From: an uncultured Oscillospiraceae bacterium | GTDB lineage: Bacteria; Bacillota; Clostridia; Oscillospirales; Ruminococcaceae | Direction of reading: 5' to 3' | Length of the DNA stretch: 64,000 nucleotides | Assembly (NCBI GenBank): GCA_934539585.1 | Contig: CAKTCT010000012.1 | Coordinates: 7,687 to 71,686 of the forward strand | Shown: one piece after another, positions 34,211-42,829 of the stretch | How the letters are laid out: each line of letters opens with the position of its first letter | Numbering within the stretch: the first letter of the stretch is position 1 | The notes under the pieces: generated by a model | What the model was told of the DNA's origin: nothing | Seen by the model: the letters and a program-made list of their open reading frames with translations, nothing else | Database searches by the model: none | Made by a program: the position numbers and the translations under genes

Positions 34211-36181
34211 TTAATCCGCGGCGGATGTCTGGGGTCCGCTCATTCGGATGTCTTTTACAGCAACAAAATCTTCAAATCCCGGTTTGGGGAGATACTCGCA
34301 CGCCACGGCTTCTCCGTGGACCGGCAGGACCGCCGTATACCAGACGCCGTCGGGCTCCTTGCGCATTTTACACTGAGAGGCCACATGGGAATAGTCCGGG
34401 TCGATGTCGTAAGCCCAGACGGTTTCGGATTCGCAGCGCTCCAGGCTCACGCCCTGATAGCTGATGTTGACGGCAAAGATCACCGGGAACATCTCTTTCC
34501 TTCCGTCGGAATAGGTCACGCGGTAATGGCCCAGGGTGAGGGCGTCGTCGTTCTGGCTGCTCATTTCGCCGTAGTATTTTCTGCCGTCTTCCCAGTTTTT
34601 GGTCACGGTGTGGGTGACTTCGATGTGGGGGCCTTCCAGGGCCGCGCGGTTCCGCAGGCGGTAGAGGCCGTCCATGGCCTCGAACAGGTTCTTCTGGTAC
34701 ATCCGCTCGGTGCGGTCGTGCTTCCAGGCGATGATGCTGCCGTAGCCCAGTTCAAAGGTGGCGCCCCAGTTCTGCATGTTGTTCTCGCTGGTTTCCGCCC
34801 AGCAGGAAACGCTGAAGCCTTGTGCGCCGTACCGGAACCGGTCCTTGTAATTGGTAAGGCGGGAGGGCTCGGTGTTGCCCAGGATCATATCCTTGCCCTG
34901 CTGATGGTAGACGGTCTCGCGGATGGCTGGGTCCACGGAATGGTACCAGTTGACGTATGTGATGTCTGCGGGGAGCAGGCGGGCGCAGTCGACGGGTTCG
35001 ATGACCTGGTGGAACCCTTGCTCCCTGACCCAATCCGGCGCTTCGAACCAGTAGGTATCCCAAAGGGGATATTCTTCCCCCATGACCTCCACGGTCTTGA
35101 TCTCCTTCCGGGTCGGAACATGGTAGACGTCCTTTCTTCCGGCTCCGTGGACTTCTCCGGCCTTATCGGTGATGACGCAGAGCTTGTCCGACCACATGTA
35201 GGTCCTGATTCCCTTGGATTTCAGGTAGCGGTAGGATTCCAGGACGTTGTCGGCGTAGAGCTTTCCCGCGTCTTTGCCTCTGCATTTTTCGCAGACGCAC
35301 ATGACCCACCATTCGTCGTGGCCGATGTGGATGGCTTTGGGGTGGAATACGTCGATGACTTCGTCGTACAGATCGAACACCAGCTGGTTAAGCCCGGGGT
35401 TGGACGGACACGCGGTGCTGGCAAAGGGCTCGTCATCGCATTCCCGGAGCTCCGGGTGGGAGACCAGCAGATACTCGCTGTGGGTCAGGGAGGGGACTTC
35501 CGGGATGATCTCGATAAAACGCTCCGCGCAGTAGCCGGCGAGCTTCCGCAGCTCCTCCTGGGAGTACACCCCGCCGCCGGCGTTGTTGGTGTGGACGGAG
35601 TTTTTGGTCCGGTAATACACCTTGCCGATGAGGTCCCGCTTTTCCGGCGTCTCCAGAACAGAGGAGGCGTACCGGAGCCAGCCTTCGTTTACCTCCGGAT
35701 GCTTTTTGAATTCCATGGCCCCGCCGATCTCCAGGAGCAGGGCGTTGTAGCCCAGGTGGACCAGCTGGTCGATGAGCTCGCAGAAGTAATCCAAGTCCTT
35801 TTTGGGAGGCAGAAATACCCGGAGGGAACGATGGGCGCAGGCAGGATAGCTCCACCAAAGGCCTTTGGGCATCTTCTGGCCGGTATATTTGTCCGCGATG
35901 GAGCAGGCGGCGTAGAGCTTTGCACGGTCGGAGTCCGCGTAGACGGTCACGCCGGTTCCGTCCGCCGCAATGAGAAAGCCTTCTTCGTTTTCGGTATACG
36001 GCTGTTCCAATCGTTTTTCGATGAGCTTCTTTGCGGCGTCATCGAAGGCTTTGAAGGTGACAACGGCATCTCCGCCGGTCAGCGCGGCGATTGTTTCTTT
36101 GGCAACGCCGTCTGCGCCGACGGACCTGCCGGATAAGGAGAGGAAGCCTTCGTCGATTTTCTGATAGCTGTCGGTCAGCAT
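34211..36181 (-). CDS. GH20-like beta-N-acetylhexosaminidase (cytoplasmic)
   Basis: 656 residues, no signal peptide. The N-terminal alpha/beta domain (about 40-105, ENEEGFLIAADGTGVTVYADSDRAKLYAACSIADKY) resembles the GH20b domain. A TIM barrel follows with IHIGHDEWW, whose Asp289-Glu290 pair matches the GH20 stabilising Asp and acid Glu. A beta-rich C-terminal region of about 150 residues is unassigned. It likely removes terminal GlcNAc/GalNAc from imported oligosaccharides. Own promoter; strong GGAGG site. It reads away from the DUF1624 gene, with overlapping promoters. By eye its third positions are less GC-rich than its neighbours. Confidence 0.8.
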   Translation of the reverse strand: MLTDSYQKIDEGFLSLSGRSVGADGVAKETIAALTGGDAVVTFKAFDDAAKKLIEKRLEQPYTENEEGFLIAADGTGVTVYADSDRAKLYAACSIADKYTGQKMPKGLWWSYPACAHRSLRVFLPPKKDLDYFCELIDQLVHLGYNALLLEIGGAMEFKKHPEVNEGWLRYASSVLETPEKRDLIGKVYYRTKNSVHTNNAGGGVYSQEELRKLAGYCAERFIEIIPEVPSLTHSEYLLVSHPELRECDDEPFASTACPSNPGLNQLVFDLYDEVIDVFHPKAIHIGHDEWWVMCVCEKCRGKDAGKLYADNVLESYRYLKSKGIRTYMWSDKLCVITDKAGEVHGAGRKDVYHVPTRKEIKTVEVMGEEYPLWDTYWFEAPDWVREQGFHQVIEPVDCARLLPADITYVNWYHSVDPAIRETVYHQQGKDMILGNTEPSRLTNYKDRFRYGAQGFSVSCWAETSENNMQNWGATFELGYGSIIAWKHDRTERMYQKNLFEAMDGLYRLRNRAALEGPHIEVTHTVTKNWEDGRKYYGEMSSQNDDALTLGHYRVTYSDGRKEMFPVIFAVNISYQGVSLERCESETVWAYDIDPDYSHVASQCKMRKEPDGVWYTAVLPVHGEAVACEYLPKPGFEDFVAVKDIRMSGPQTSAAD

Positions 36182-36197
36182 GATTCATTCCTCCAAT

Positions 36198-36226
36198 TTG
36201 GTTCCGGGTCCATACAGTTCTATTAT
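36198..36226 (+). promoter_or_regulatory. Promoter of the DUF1624 gene
   Basis: TTGGTT (36198-36203), 17-base spacer, TATTAT (36221-36226). The -10 box overlaps that of the divergent GH20 promoter, so the two compete for polymerase. The leader to GTG 36350 is about 115 bases. Confidence 0.5.
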
Positions 36227-36250
36227 ATGCGATTTCCGGCCCGGTGAAAA
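36222..36250 (-). promoter_or_regulatory. Promoter of the GH20 gene
   Basis: Minus strand TTTTCA (36250-36245), 17-base spacer, TATAAT (36227-36222). The -35 box is poor, so an activator is possible. Confidence 0.5.
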
Positions 36251-36349
36251 GGGCTTTTTGCAAGATTTTGTCTTTTCCTGCCGGGAAGGTATGGTTTCCG
36301 GCGGATGGGGCAGGATGAAAGCAGCGGGAATTGCAAGGGAGGCGGTTCT

Positions 36350-37066
36350 GTGGAGAGAATTCCGCTGCTGGACGAGGTCCGGGGCTTTGCCGTGCTGGCC
36401 ATGGTGGGGTACCATCTGCTCTGGGACCTGGAAGGGCTGCCCTGGGCGGCGGCGCTGCTGGGGCACCCGGCCATGGGGGCCGCCCGGAACCTGTTCGCCG
36501 GGCTGTTTGCGGCCGCGGCCGGGGGATGCTGCCTGCTGTCCCGGAACAACTGGCGGCGGGGCGGCCTCTGCCTGCTGGCGGCGGAGGCGGTGTCCATGGC
36601 GGCGGGGGTCATCGGGGTGTCCATCCGGTTCGGAGTGCTCCATCTGCTGGGGACGTCCATGGTCCTGGCGGCCTGGGCCATGCCGGTGCTGGAAAAAATC
36701 CCGGCCCGGTGGGGCTTCTGGGGAGCGGTAGGGGTGGTCCTGCTCACGGCGGGGCTGCCGCAAGGGCGGTTCCTCTGGATGGCGCTGCCGGAATGGGAAG
36801 GGTGGTCCGGGGCGCTGTACCCCTTGGGAATCTGGGGCGGGCGGGTCCCGGCGGCGGACTATTTCCCGCTGCTGCCCTGGGGCGGGGTGTTCTTCGGGGG
36901 ATTTTTTGCCGGAAAGAAAATCATGGCGAGGGGAATCCCTCCCTTCGCCATGAAACGCCGCAGCCGGTTTCTCGCCGCCTGCGGCCGGAACACCCTGTGG
37001 ATTTATCTGCTCCACCAGCCGGTGCTGATGGGGGCGCTGCTGCTGTTTGGCTACTCCGCCCGGTAG
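36350..37066 (+). CDS. DUF1624 membrane protein (heparan-alpha-glucosaminide acetyltransferase-like)
   Basis: 238 residues from GTG 36350, with AGGGAGG seven bases upstream. RIPLLDEVRGFAVLAMVGYHLLWDL at the N-terminus is the DUF1624/HGSNAT-like signature (D-x-x-R-G-x-A with His). Six to seven membrane helices follow, and CGRNTLWIYLLHQPV near the end is typical. Relatives acetylate glucosamine residues across the membrane using acetyl-CoA, or are of unknown role. The divergent neighbour is an N-acetylhexosaminidase, which fits an amino-sugar theme but is only suggestive. Its 3' end overlaps the convergent phosphoesterase by 16 bases. Confidence 0.82.
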   Translation: MERIPLLDEVRGFAVLAMVGYHLLWDLEGLPWAAALLGHPAMGAARNLFAGLFAAAAGGCCLLSRNNWRRGGLCLLAAEAVSMAAGVIGVSIRFGVLHLLGTSMVLAAWAMPVLEKIPARWGFWGAVGVVLLTAGLPQGRFLWMALPEWEGWSGALYPLGIWGGRVPAADYFPLLPWGGVFFGGFFAGKKIMARGIPPFAMKRRSRFLAACGRNTLWIYLLHQPVLMGALLLFGYSAR

Positions 37067-37710
37067 ACGTCCCGGAACAGGCCGATGTACCGGGGCGGGA
37101 TCACCTTGTCCAGGTGGTAGCAGCCGAAGAACCACTTTTCAAAATCACAGTGCTTGGAGAGGTAGTCCAGATAGAGGTGGATGCAGCTCTCCTCGTTTTC
37201 GTTGAGGTTCAGGAAGCGCTTGATGGTGGCCGGGGCGTCGTGGGTGACGATGAAGTCCACCTTGCCGTGACAGGCCCGGAGGGTGTCCACGCCGTGCTGC
37301 TGCTCCTCCTCCGAGGGCTGTTCGTCGGGCTGCCAGCGGGGGTTGTCTAAGCCCGATTCCCCGGAGTCGCCGCCGCCGAAGGCGAAGACCTTTTTGCCGC
37401 AGATCTCATAGACCTCGCCCCGGAGGAGCTGGTAGAGGTTCCCGGAGATCTGCCGGGCCTTTCCGCCGCGGTAGGTCACGATGGGGTACTCCCTGAGGAG
37501 GGCGTAGTTATCGTGGCAGCCCTCCACGAAAACCGTGTCGTACCGGCGCTTGCCGATTTTTTTCAAGAACTTCGCTTCTTCTTTGGAACCGTTCCAGACA
37601 AAGCCGAAGTCGCCGCAGACGATGAGCACGTCGGCGAATTTCAGCTTCTTGATCATGGGGTGGTTCAGGCGGTCAAAGTCGCCGTGGAGGTCGCCGGTTA
37701 CATAAATCAA
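37051..37710 (-). CDS. Calcineurin-like metallophosphoesterase
   Basis: 219 residues, start TTG 37710 with AAAGGAG upstream. Metal-binding blocks: TGDLHGD (motif 1), VCGDFGFVW (motif 2), EGCHDN (variant of GNHD), VTHDAP (motif 4), FGCYHLD (variant of GHTH). Cys replaces the usual Asn and Thr in motifs 3 and 5, still a plausible two-metal site. Substrate unknown. Last gene after metY and the PatB-type lyase, 32 bases downstream, so probably co-transcribed with them. Confidence 0.88.
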   Translation of the reverse strand: MIYVTGDLHGDFDRLNHPMIKKLKFADVLIVCGDFGFVWNGSKEEAKFLKKIGKRRYDTVFVEGCHDNYALLREYPIVTYRGGKARQISGNLYQLLRGEVYEICGKKVFAFGGGDSGESGLDNPRWQPDEQPSEEEQQHGVDTLRACHGKVDFIVTHDAPATIKRFLNLNENEESCIHLYLDYLSKHCDFEKWFFGCYHLDKVIPPRYIGLFRDVYRAE

Positions 37711-37742
37711 GGTGGGGTCTCCTTTGGTGAAGATTTGTGGGT

Positions 37743-38897
37743 TCAGGGACGGAGGGCGGCGGCCATCCGTTCCAATGCCTTGGTGAGCAAGGAGCGGGGG
37801 CAGGCGGCGGTCAGGCGCATATAGCCCTCGCCGATGGAACCGAAGTTGGTGCCCAGTCCCAGGAAAACCCCGGCTTCCCGGAAGCGTTTGCTCAGCTCCG
37901 CAGAGGAAAGGCCGATCCTGCGGAAGTCCAGCCAGGCCAGGTAGGTGGCTTCGGGGCGGCGGAAGGGGACCTCCGGCAGGCGCTCCGCGAAAAAGCGCTC
38001 CATGACGGCGAAATTTTCCATTACATAGGCCAGCATGGCGTCCCGCCAGGGGCGGCCCTCCCGGTAGACGGCTTCACCGGCGGCCAGGCCCATGACGTTG
38101 GGGGCGTTGACGTGGTGACGGTCCAGGGTCTCCTGGATCCGTTTGCGGAGAGCGGGATCTCGGACGATGAGGTTGGAGGTCTGAAGTCCGGGGAGATTGA
38201 AGGTCTTGCTGGGGGCGTTGAGGACCACGACGTTTTGCAGCAGCTCCTCCGGAAGGGTGAGGACCGAGGTGAAGACCGTTCCGGGAAGGGCCAGGTCGCC
38301 GTGAATCTCATCGGCAAAGACGAAGATGCCGTTTTTTCGGCAGAGGGTCAGCATCCGGATCAGGTCCGCCCGGGACCAGGCCCGGCCGGTGGGATTGTGG
38401 GGGTTGCAGAGGATGAAGGCCGTGACGGACGGGTCCCGGACCAGGGTCTCAAAGGCGGCAAAGTCCGTTTCCCAGGAGCCGTCCTTTTCCAGAAGGGGGC
38501 ACTCCCGGACGTTCAGGCCCCAGCTTTCCGGGGTGGCGAAGAAGGGCGGATAGGCGGGAGTGGGGACGATGCAGCCACCGCCCTCCTTACAAAGGGTCTT
38601 CATGGCCCAGGAAAGGCCGGTGATGACGCCGGGGACGGCGATGAGCTCCTCTTTGGCCAGGGTCACGCCGTGGAGCTCCTTTTCCCAGGTCCGGAGGGCG
38701 GTGACGTAGCCGTCGGGCAGAGAGCCGTAGCCGAAAACGCCGTGGGCGGCCCGGGCCTCCAGCGCCCGGACGGCGCAGTCCGGGGAGCGGAAGTCCATGT
38801 CAGCGACAAAGAGGGGCAGGGCGTTTTCCGGGACCTGCCACTTGAAGGAATCGGTTCCCCGGCGGTCGGGGCAGGAATCGAAATCGAAGTGCTCCAT
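37743..38897 (-). CDS. PatB/MalY-type PLP C-S lyase (cystathionine beta-lyase)
   Basis: 384 residues, fold-type I PLP enzyme. It opens DRRGTDSFKW, the MalY/PatB hallmark, then PLFVADMDFRSPD; PLP phosphate region and CNPHNPTGRAWSR; DEIHGDL; Schiff-base Lys231 in NAPSKTFNLPG. It cleaves cystathionine or cysteine to a thiol (or H2S), pyruvate and ammonia. Located 21 bases after metY, it would complete a sulfur amino acid unit: MetY fixes sulfide into homocysteine while this lyase releases homocysteine from cystathionine. Confidence 0.9.
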   Translation of the reverse strand: MEHFDFDSCPDRRGTDSFKWQVPENALPLFVADMDFRSPDCAVRALEARAAHGVFGYGSLPDGYVTALRTWEKELHGVTLAKEELIAVPGVITGLSWAMKTLCKEGGGCIVPTPAYPPFFATPESWGLNVRECPLLEKDGSWETDFAAFETLVRDPSVTAFILCNPHNPTGRAWSRADLIRMLTLCRKNGIFVFADEIHGDLALPGTVFTSVLTLPEELLQNVVVLNAPSKTFNLPGLQTSNLIVRDPALRKRIQETLDRHHVNAPNVMGLAAGEAVYREGRPWRDAMLAYVMENFAVMERFFAERLPEVPFRRPEATYLAWLDFRRIGLSSAELSKRFREAGVFLGLGTNFGSIGEGYMRLTAACPRSLLTKALERMAAALRP

Positions 38898-38918
38898 ATC
38901 GGTGCTCCTTTCGGGAGG

Positions 38919-40193
38919 TTACAGTACGGCCAGGGCCTGCTCCAGGTCGGCCAGGATGTCTTTTTTGTCCTCGATGCCCACGGAGAACCGGATCAGGTCG
39001 GGGCGGACCCCGGCGGCGGCCAGCTCGGCGTCGTTCATCTGGCGGTGGGTGCTGCTGGCCGGGTGGAGGACGCAGGTCTTGGCGTCGGCCACGTGGGTGA
39101 CGATGGAGGCCAGCTTCAGGTTCTTCATGAAAAGCTCCGCGGCGGGACGGCCACCCTTGACGCCAAAGGAAACCACGCCGCAACAGCCGTCGGGAAGGTA
39201 TTTCTCGGCCAGAGCGTGATATTTATCGGAGGGAAGGCCGCAGTACTGGACCCAGGCCACCTTGGGATGGGCTTCCAGGAATTCGGCCACGGCCTGGGCA
39301 TTTTCGCAGTGGCGGCGCATCCGGAGGTGGAGGCTTTCCAGGCCCAGATTCAGCAGATAGGCGTTCTGGGGCGCCTGGATGGAGCCGAAGTCCCGCATGA
39401 GCTGGGCGGTGGCCTTGGTGATGTAGGCCCCTTCCAGGCCGAATCGCTGGGTGTAGGTGATGCCGTGGTAGCTTTCGTCGGGGGTGGTCAGGCCGGGGAA
39501 CTTGTCGGCGTGGGCGTTCCAGTCGAACTTGCCGCTGTCCACGATGCAGCCGCCTACGGCGGAGGCGTGGCCGTCCATGTATTTGGTGGTGGAGTGGGTG
39601 ACGATGTCCGCGCCCCACTCAAAGGGCCGGCAGAGGATGGGGGTGGCAAAGGTGTTGTCCACAATCAGGGGGACGCCGTGGGCGTGGGCGGCCTTGGCGA
39701 AGCGTTCAATGTCCAGAACGGAGAGGGCGGGGTTGGCGATGGTCTCGCCGAAAACGGCCTTGGTGTTGGGCCGGAAGGCGGCGGCCAGCTCCTCGTCGGA
39801 GCAGTCGGGCTCCACAAAGGTGAAGTCGATGCCCATGCGCTTCATGGTTACGGCGAAAAGATTGAAGGTCCCGCCGTAAATGGCTGAGCAGGAAACCACG
39901 TGGTCCCCGCAGGAGCAGATGTTGAACACGGCGTAGAAGTTGGCAGCCTGTCCCGAGGAGGTGAGCATGGCGGCGGTCCCGCCCTCCAGAGCGGCGATGC
40001 GGGCGGCTACGGCGTCGTTGGTGGGATTCTGCAGGCGGCTGTAAAAGTAGCCCGAGGCTTCCAGGTCAAAGAGCCTGCCCATGTCCTCGCTGGTGTCGTA
40101 TCTGAAGGTCGTGCTCTGCACGATGGGGATCTGGCGGGGTTCGCCGTTTTTGGGGGTATAGCCTGCGTGGAGGCATTTGGTATCCAGTTCCAT
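38919..40193 (-). CDS. metY: O-acetylhomoserine (thiol)-lyase
   Basis: 424 residues from ATG 40193 (MELDTKCLHAGY). The longer TTG start coincides with the predicted transcription start and is rejected. Cys/Met-metabolism PLP family: GYFYSRLQNPTNDAVAARIAALEGG, catalytic Tyr region, Schiff-base Lys204 in STTKYMDGH. Length above 420 and HASSTHRQ-like end (HPASSTHRQMNDAEL) favour O-acetylhomoserine sulfhydrylase over the shorter gamma-synthases. It makes homocysteine from O-acetylhomoserine and sulfide. The 5' leader is about 33 bases, too short for a SAM riboswitch. Confidence 0.92.
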   Translation of the reverse strand: MELDTKCLHAGYTPKNGEPRQIPIVQSTTFRYDTSEDMGRLFDLEASGYFYSRLQNPTNDAVAARIAALEGGTAAMLTSSGQAANFYAVFNICSCGDHVVSCSAIYGGTFNLFAVTMKRMGIDFTFVEPDCSDEELAAAFRPNTKAVFGETIANPALSVLDIERFAKAAHAHGVPLIVDNTFATPILCRPFEWGADIVTHSTTKYMDGHASAVGGCIVDSGKFDWNAHADKFPGLTTPDESYHGITYTQRFGLEGAYITKATAQLMRDFGSIQAPQNAYLLNLGLESLHLRMRRHCENAQAVAEFLEAHPKVAWVQYCGLPSDKYHALAEKYLPDGCCGVVSFGVKGGRPAAELFMKNLKLASIVTHVADAKTCVLHPASSTHRQMNDAELAAAGVRPDLIRFSVGIEDKKDILADLEQALAVL

Positions 40194-40228
40194 AAGGGTC
40201 ACACACTTTCCGTAGAATTTCAACTTTC

Positions 40229-40257
40229 AGTATAACACAGAATCCCCGGAGGGACAA
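40229..40257 (-). promoter_or_regulatory. metY promoter
   Basis: Minus strand TTGTCC (40257-40252), 17-base spacer, TATACT (40234-40229). The -35 box lies at the loop of the inverted repeat at 40244-40268. Confidence 0.65.
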
Positions 40258-40268
40258 GTCCTCCGGGG
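40244..40268 (-). terminator. Hairpin at the end of the GH31 unit
   Basis: CCCCGGAGG (40244-40252) pairs perfectly with CCTCCGGGG (40260-40268), 7-base loop. It lies 13 bases past the stop of the gene upstream on the minus strand. It is followed by ATTCTGTG, not a T run, so it may be a weak terminator or an mRNA end protector. Confidence 0.5.
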
Positions 40269-40281
40269 AAAGTTTTGGGAT

Positions 40282-40784
40282 TCAGGCCAGCTGATTGCGG
40301 AGAAGGGCCGCCGTCGTGAGAAGGGCCAGGTCCGGATGGTTGGCGGATTCCGGCTGGGCCGCGGCGATCTTTAGGAGGACGGAGCCGGGGAGGCCGGTCT
40401 TTTCCAGGAAAACGTCCCGGTCCGCGGCCAGCATTTCCTCCGGGGAGAGGGCGGAAGGGGCCGCCGGGTCCCGGAGCAGGGTCATGGCGGAGGCGAAAAG
40501 GGAGCAGAGGTCCGGCTCGGGGAGGTCGGCTCCGGAAAGGAAGTCCGCCAGGGCCTCCGGGGCGATGGAGAAGGGTTTCCCGGCCAGGGGAGGGGTGCGC
40601 AGAAGGGCGCGGAGCCGGTCCGCGGGGGCGGCAGCCGTCAGGGAGGACAGCACCGCCTGCCGGGTCAGGGAGATCAGGGGTCGCCGGTGAGGAGGGCGGT
40701 CATCTCGTCTCCGGTAAGGCCCAGCTGCCGCCGGAGGGCGGCGGGGTCTAAGGAAAGGGGTGCGGGAGAAAGAATTTTGTCCAT
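40282..40784 (-). pseudogene. Unknown soluble protein, frameshifted
   Basis: A clear start (ATG 40784, AAGGAG seven bases upstream) opens a frame that stops after 36 residues at 40674. The next frame continues in register with coding-like sequence (ISLTRQAVLSSLTAAAPADRL onward) to a stop at 40282. Adding one C to a run of four (plus-strand G at 40677-40680) joins them into a protein of about 167 residues. It is helical and Ala/Leu-rich with no motif I recognise. It follows the GH31 gene by 26 bases and is probably in its operon. Either broken or a base-call error. Confidence 0.55.
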
Positions 40785-40810
40785 GGGAAGGCTCCTTTCC
40801 GGAACGGGCG

Positions 40811-42520
40811 TCAGGCGTCCGCTTTTTCGTAGACCGGGATATTCCTGGTGCAGACGGTGTGCCAGCCGCTTTCCACCCGCTCTCCGGTCCAGTAGTCCCG
40901 CCAGGTCCCCTGGGGGAGGTAGACCTTTCGCCGGTCCTCCTGGGCGGCGGTGATGGGGGCCACCAGGAGCCGGTCGCAGAACAGGTACTCGTCGTCAATG
41001 GCGTAGGTCTCCGGGTCGTCGGTGTAATCGGAGACCAGGGCGCGGACCGGGGGCTTTCCGGCGGTATGGTACTGGTCGAAAGCCCGGCGCAGCATGGGGA
41101 GCAGGCTCCTGCGGACCTCAAAAAGGGCCCGGACCTCGTCCTCGCAGTCCCATTCCAGCCAGGGGGCCTTTTCGCAGTACCAGGCGTTGATCTGGCACTG
41201 GTCGGAAAAGACCACGGTCTGGACCCGGCGGAGGAAGTCTTCCCGGGATTTGCCCTCCCGGACCTCCGGGCACCAGAGCAGGCCGCTGAACCCGGCGTTG
41301 ACCGTGCCGCGGATGAAGTCCTGGTGGCTGTACAGGTCGCTGTACAGCACGAAGGGGTAGGACGCGGCCAGAGCGCCTGCGTTCCGGACCTGGGAGAGGG
41401 TGGGAGCGCCGTCCAGGGCCTGAAGGATCGTCTGCATGTACAGGGTGCCGAAAAGGCTGTGGTACTGCTCGCCGTCCATTCCCCCGGGGAACTGGGCGCA
41501 GAGGGGGAAAATCCAGTCGCCGGTGTAGTCGCTGCCGTCACATTCGTCCAGCTTGAAGCCGTCAACGCCCAGGTCCGTCAGGCGGGCCTTGTGGTAGCCT
41601 GCGAAAATCTCCTGGGCGGCCTCCTCTGAAAAATCGGGGACCAGGCCGTTCCACACCGCGTAGTCCCCGGCGTAGGGCTTCAGGGGCTCATAGAGGGGAG
41701 AGGAGGGGTGGACGTAGGCGTGCTCCCAGAGGTTGACGTGGAAGCCCAGGTCCTTCAGGGCGCGGAGGGTCTTTTCCGGTTCCGGGTACCGCTGGGTGTC
41801 CCAGAGGTAGGAGCAGGAGTAGGTCTGGGTCTGCCAGCCGGGCTCCAGGCCCAGGGTATCGCAGGGAATGGCGCGGTCCCGGAAATACCGGGCAAGCTCC
41901 AGCACCTGCTCCGCGGTGTATTTGGTGTAGCAGCGGTACAGGACTCCCAGGCCCCAGTCCGGCACATGGCAGCCGCCGCCGGAAAAGCGGTTGTACTGGG
42001 AGACCGCGTCGGTGATGTTCTCCCCTTTGAAAAGATAGACGTCCACGCCCTGGGCGGCGGGGATCACGATAGAGATGGTGCGGGTCTCCCGGGCGTCCCG
42101 CTTCCGGTAGAGCTCCTGGGTGGAGTCGGCGGGGGAAGAGGACGCGGGAGCCGCCTGGCCGGTCCCCAGCTTGGCGTAGCCCAGGTAGAATTCCGCGTAC
42201 CGGGCGGTGTCCACATAGACGCCAAGGCCCTTGGTGGTGACGAAGAAGGGGACGGGAGCATGGGAGTCCCCGGCGTTGTTCATGGGGTCGGCGTTGACCC
42301 GGAGGACCTTTTTGGTCTGCCGGTGGTCGAAGCCTTTTAATTGCAAGCCCAGGCCATAGACGTGCTCGTCCTCGGCCAGGGGCATTTCCAGCAGACAGCC
42401 CCGGGGCGTCTGGCGGAAGGTGATCTCCGGGGGGATAAAGTCGGTTTCCTCCAGGCGGAGGCCCTTGCAGAATCTGGTGGGGACGAATTTTTCCGGCGTG
42501 CCGAAGGTGAGTTTGCGCAT
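40811..42520 (-). CDS. Glycoside hydrolase family 31 (alpha-glucosidase/xylosidase type)
   Basis: 569 residues from ATG 42520, with AAAGGAG eight bases upstream; the longer in-frame start overlaps the promoter. N-terminal beta-sandwich (about 1-185, with EHVYGLGLQLKGFDHRQ), (beta/alpha)8 barrel opening DWGLGVLYRCYTKYTAEQVLELARYFR, catalytic nucleophile Asp325 in FKLDECD, then C-terminal beta domains. Cytoplasmic, no signal. Substrate (glucoside, xyloside or sulfoquinovoside) cannot be told. It has its own promoter, inside the end of the upstream XRE gene. Confidence 0.88.
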   Translation of the reverse strand: MRKLTFGTPEKFVPTRFCKGLRLEETDFIPPEITFRQTPRGCLLEMPLAEDEHVYGLGLQLKGFDHRQTKKVLRVNADPMNNAGDSHAPVPFFVTTKGLGVYVDTARYAEFYLGYAKLGTGQAAPASSSPADSTQELYRKRDARETRTISIVIPAAQGVDVYLFKGENITDAVSQYNRFSGGGCHVPDWGLGVLYRCYTKYTAEQVLELARYFRDRAIPCDTLGLEPGWQTQTYSCSYLWDTQRYPEPEKTLRALKDLGFHVNLWEHAYVHPSSPLYEPLKPYAGDYAVWNGLVPDFSEEAAQEIFAGYHKARLTDLGVDGFKLDECDGSDYTGDWIFPLCAQFPGGMDGEQYHSLFGTLYMQTILQALDGAPTLSQVRNAGALAASYPFVLYSDLYSHQDFIRGTVNAGFSGLLWCPEVREGKSREDFLRRVQTVVFSDQCQINAWYCEKAPWLEWDCEDEVRALFEVRRSLLPMLRRAFDQYHTAGKPPVRALVSDYTDDPETYAIDDEYLFCDRLLVAPITAAQEDRRKVYLPQGTWRDYWTGERVESGWHTVCTRNIPVYEKADA

Positions 42521-42551
42521 GGGAATCGCTCCTTTCGCGGCGTTTTTCTTC

Positions 42552-42581
42552 ATTGTAACAGGGCGGCGGGGGAGATGTCAA
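42552..42581 (-). promoter_or_regulatory. Promoter of the GH31 gene
   Basis: Minus strand TTGACA (42581-42576), 18-base spacer, TACAAT (42557-42552). The TGA stop of the third XRE gene lies inside the -35 hexamer. Confidence 0.8.
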
Positions 42582-42820
42582 TGCTCCGACTCGTCTAAGT
42601 CCAGGAGCCAGGCGGGGGAGACTTTCAGGGCCTTGACCAGGGCGACCAGCTGAATGTCGGTGACGGCGCGGGTCCCGGATTCGATGCGGGAAAGCTCGCT
42701 GACGGAAAGAGGGATGCCCTGGACTTCCAAACGGGCGCTCAGGTCGGATAAGGTCGCCCGGGGCTTTTCGCTGTGCCGCGCTTTTCGGACGCGGGGACCG
42801 ATGAGGTTGCGTTGCTCCAT
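42578..42820 (-). CDS. XRE-family repressor paralogue, third of three
   Basis: 80 residues, essentially one helix-turn-helix domain plus a conserved C-terminal helix (TDIQLVALVKALKVSPAWLLDLDE). It shares layout and most residues with the two genes before it. The recognition-helix region reads SVSELSRIESGTRA, unlike SISSIAKIERGERI and SANSIGKIEMGARP in its siblings. Such 70-80 residue proteins usually bind a palindrome as a dimer. Starts nine bases after the stop of the middle copy, so one mRNA makes all three. It is the most diverged copy. Confidence 0.85.
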   Translation of the reverse strand: MEQRNLIGPRVRKARHSEKPRATLSDLSARLEVQGIPLSVSELSRIESGTRAVTDIQLVALVKALKVSPAWLLDLDESEH

Positions 42821-42829
42821 GGGAACCCC

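Noticed and set aside
40194..40228. SAM riboswitch upstream of metY
   Set aside because: The predicted leader is only about 33 bases.
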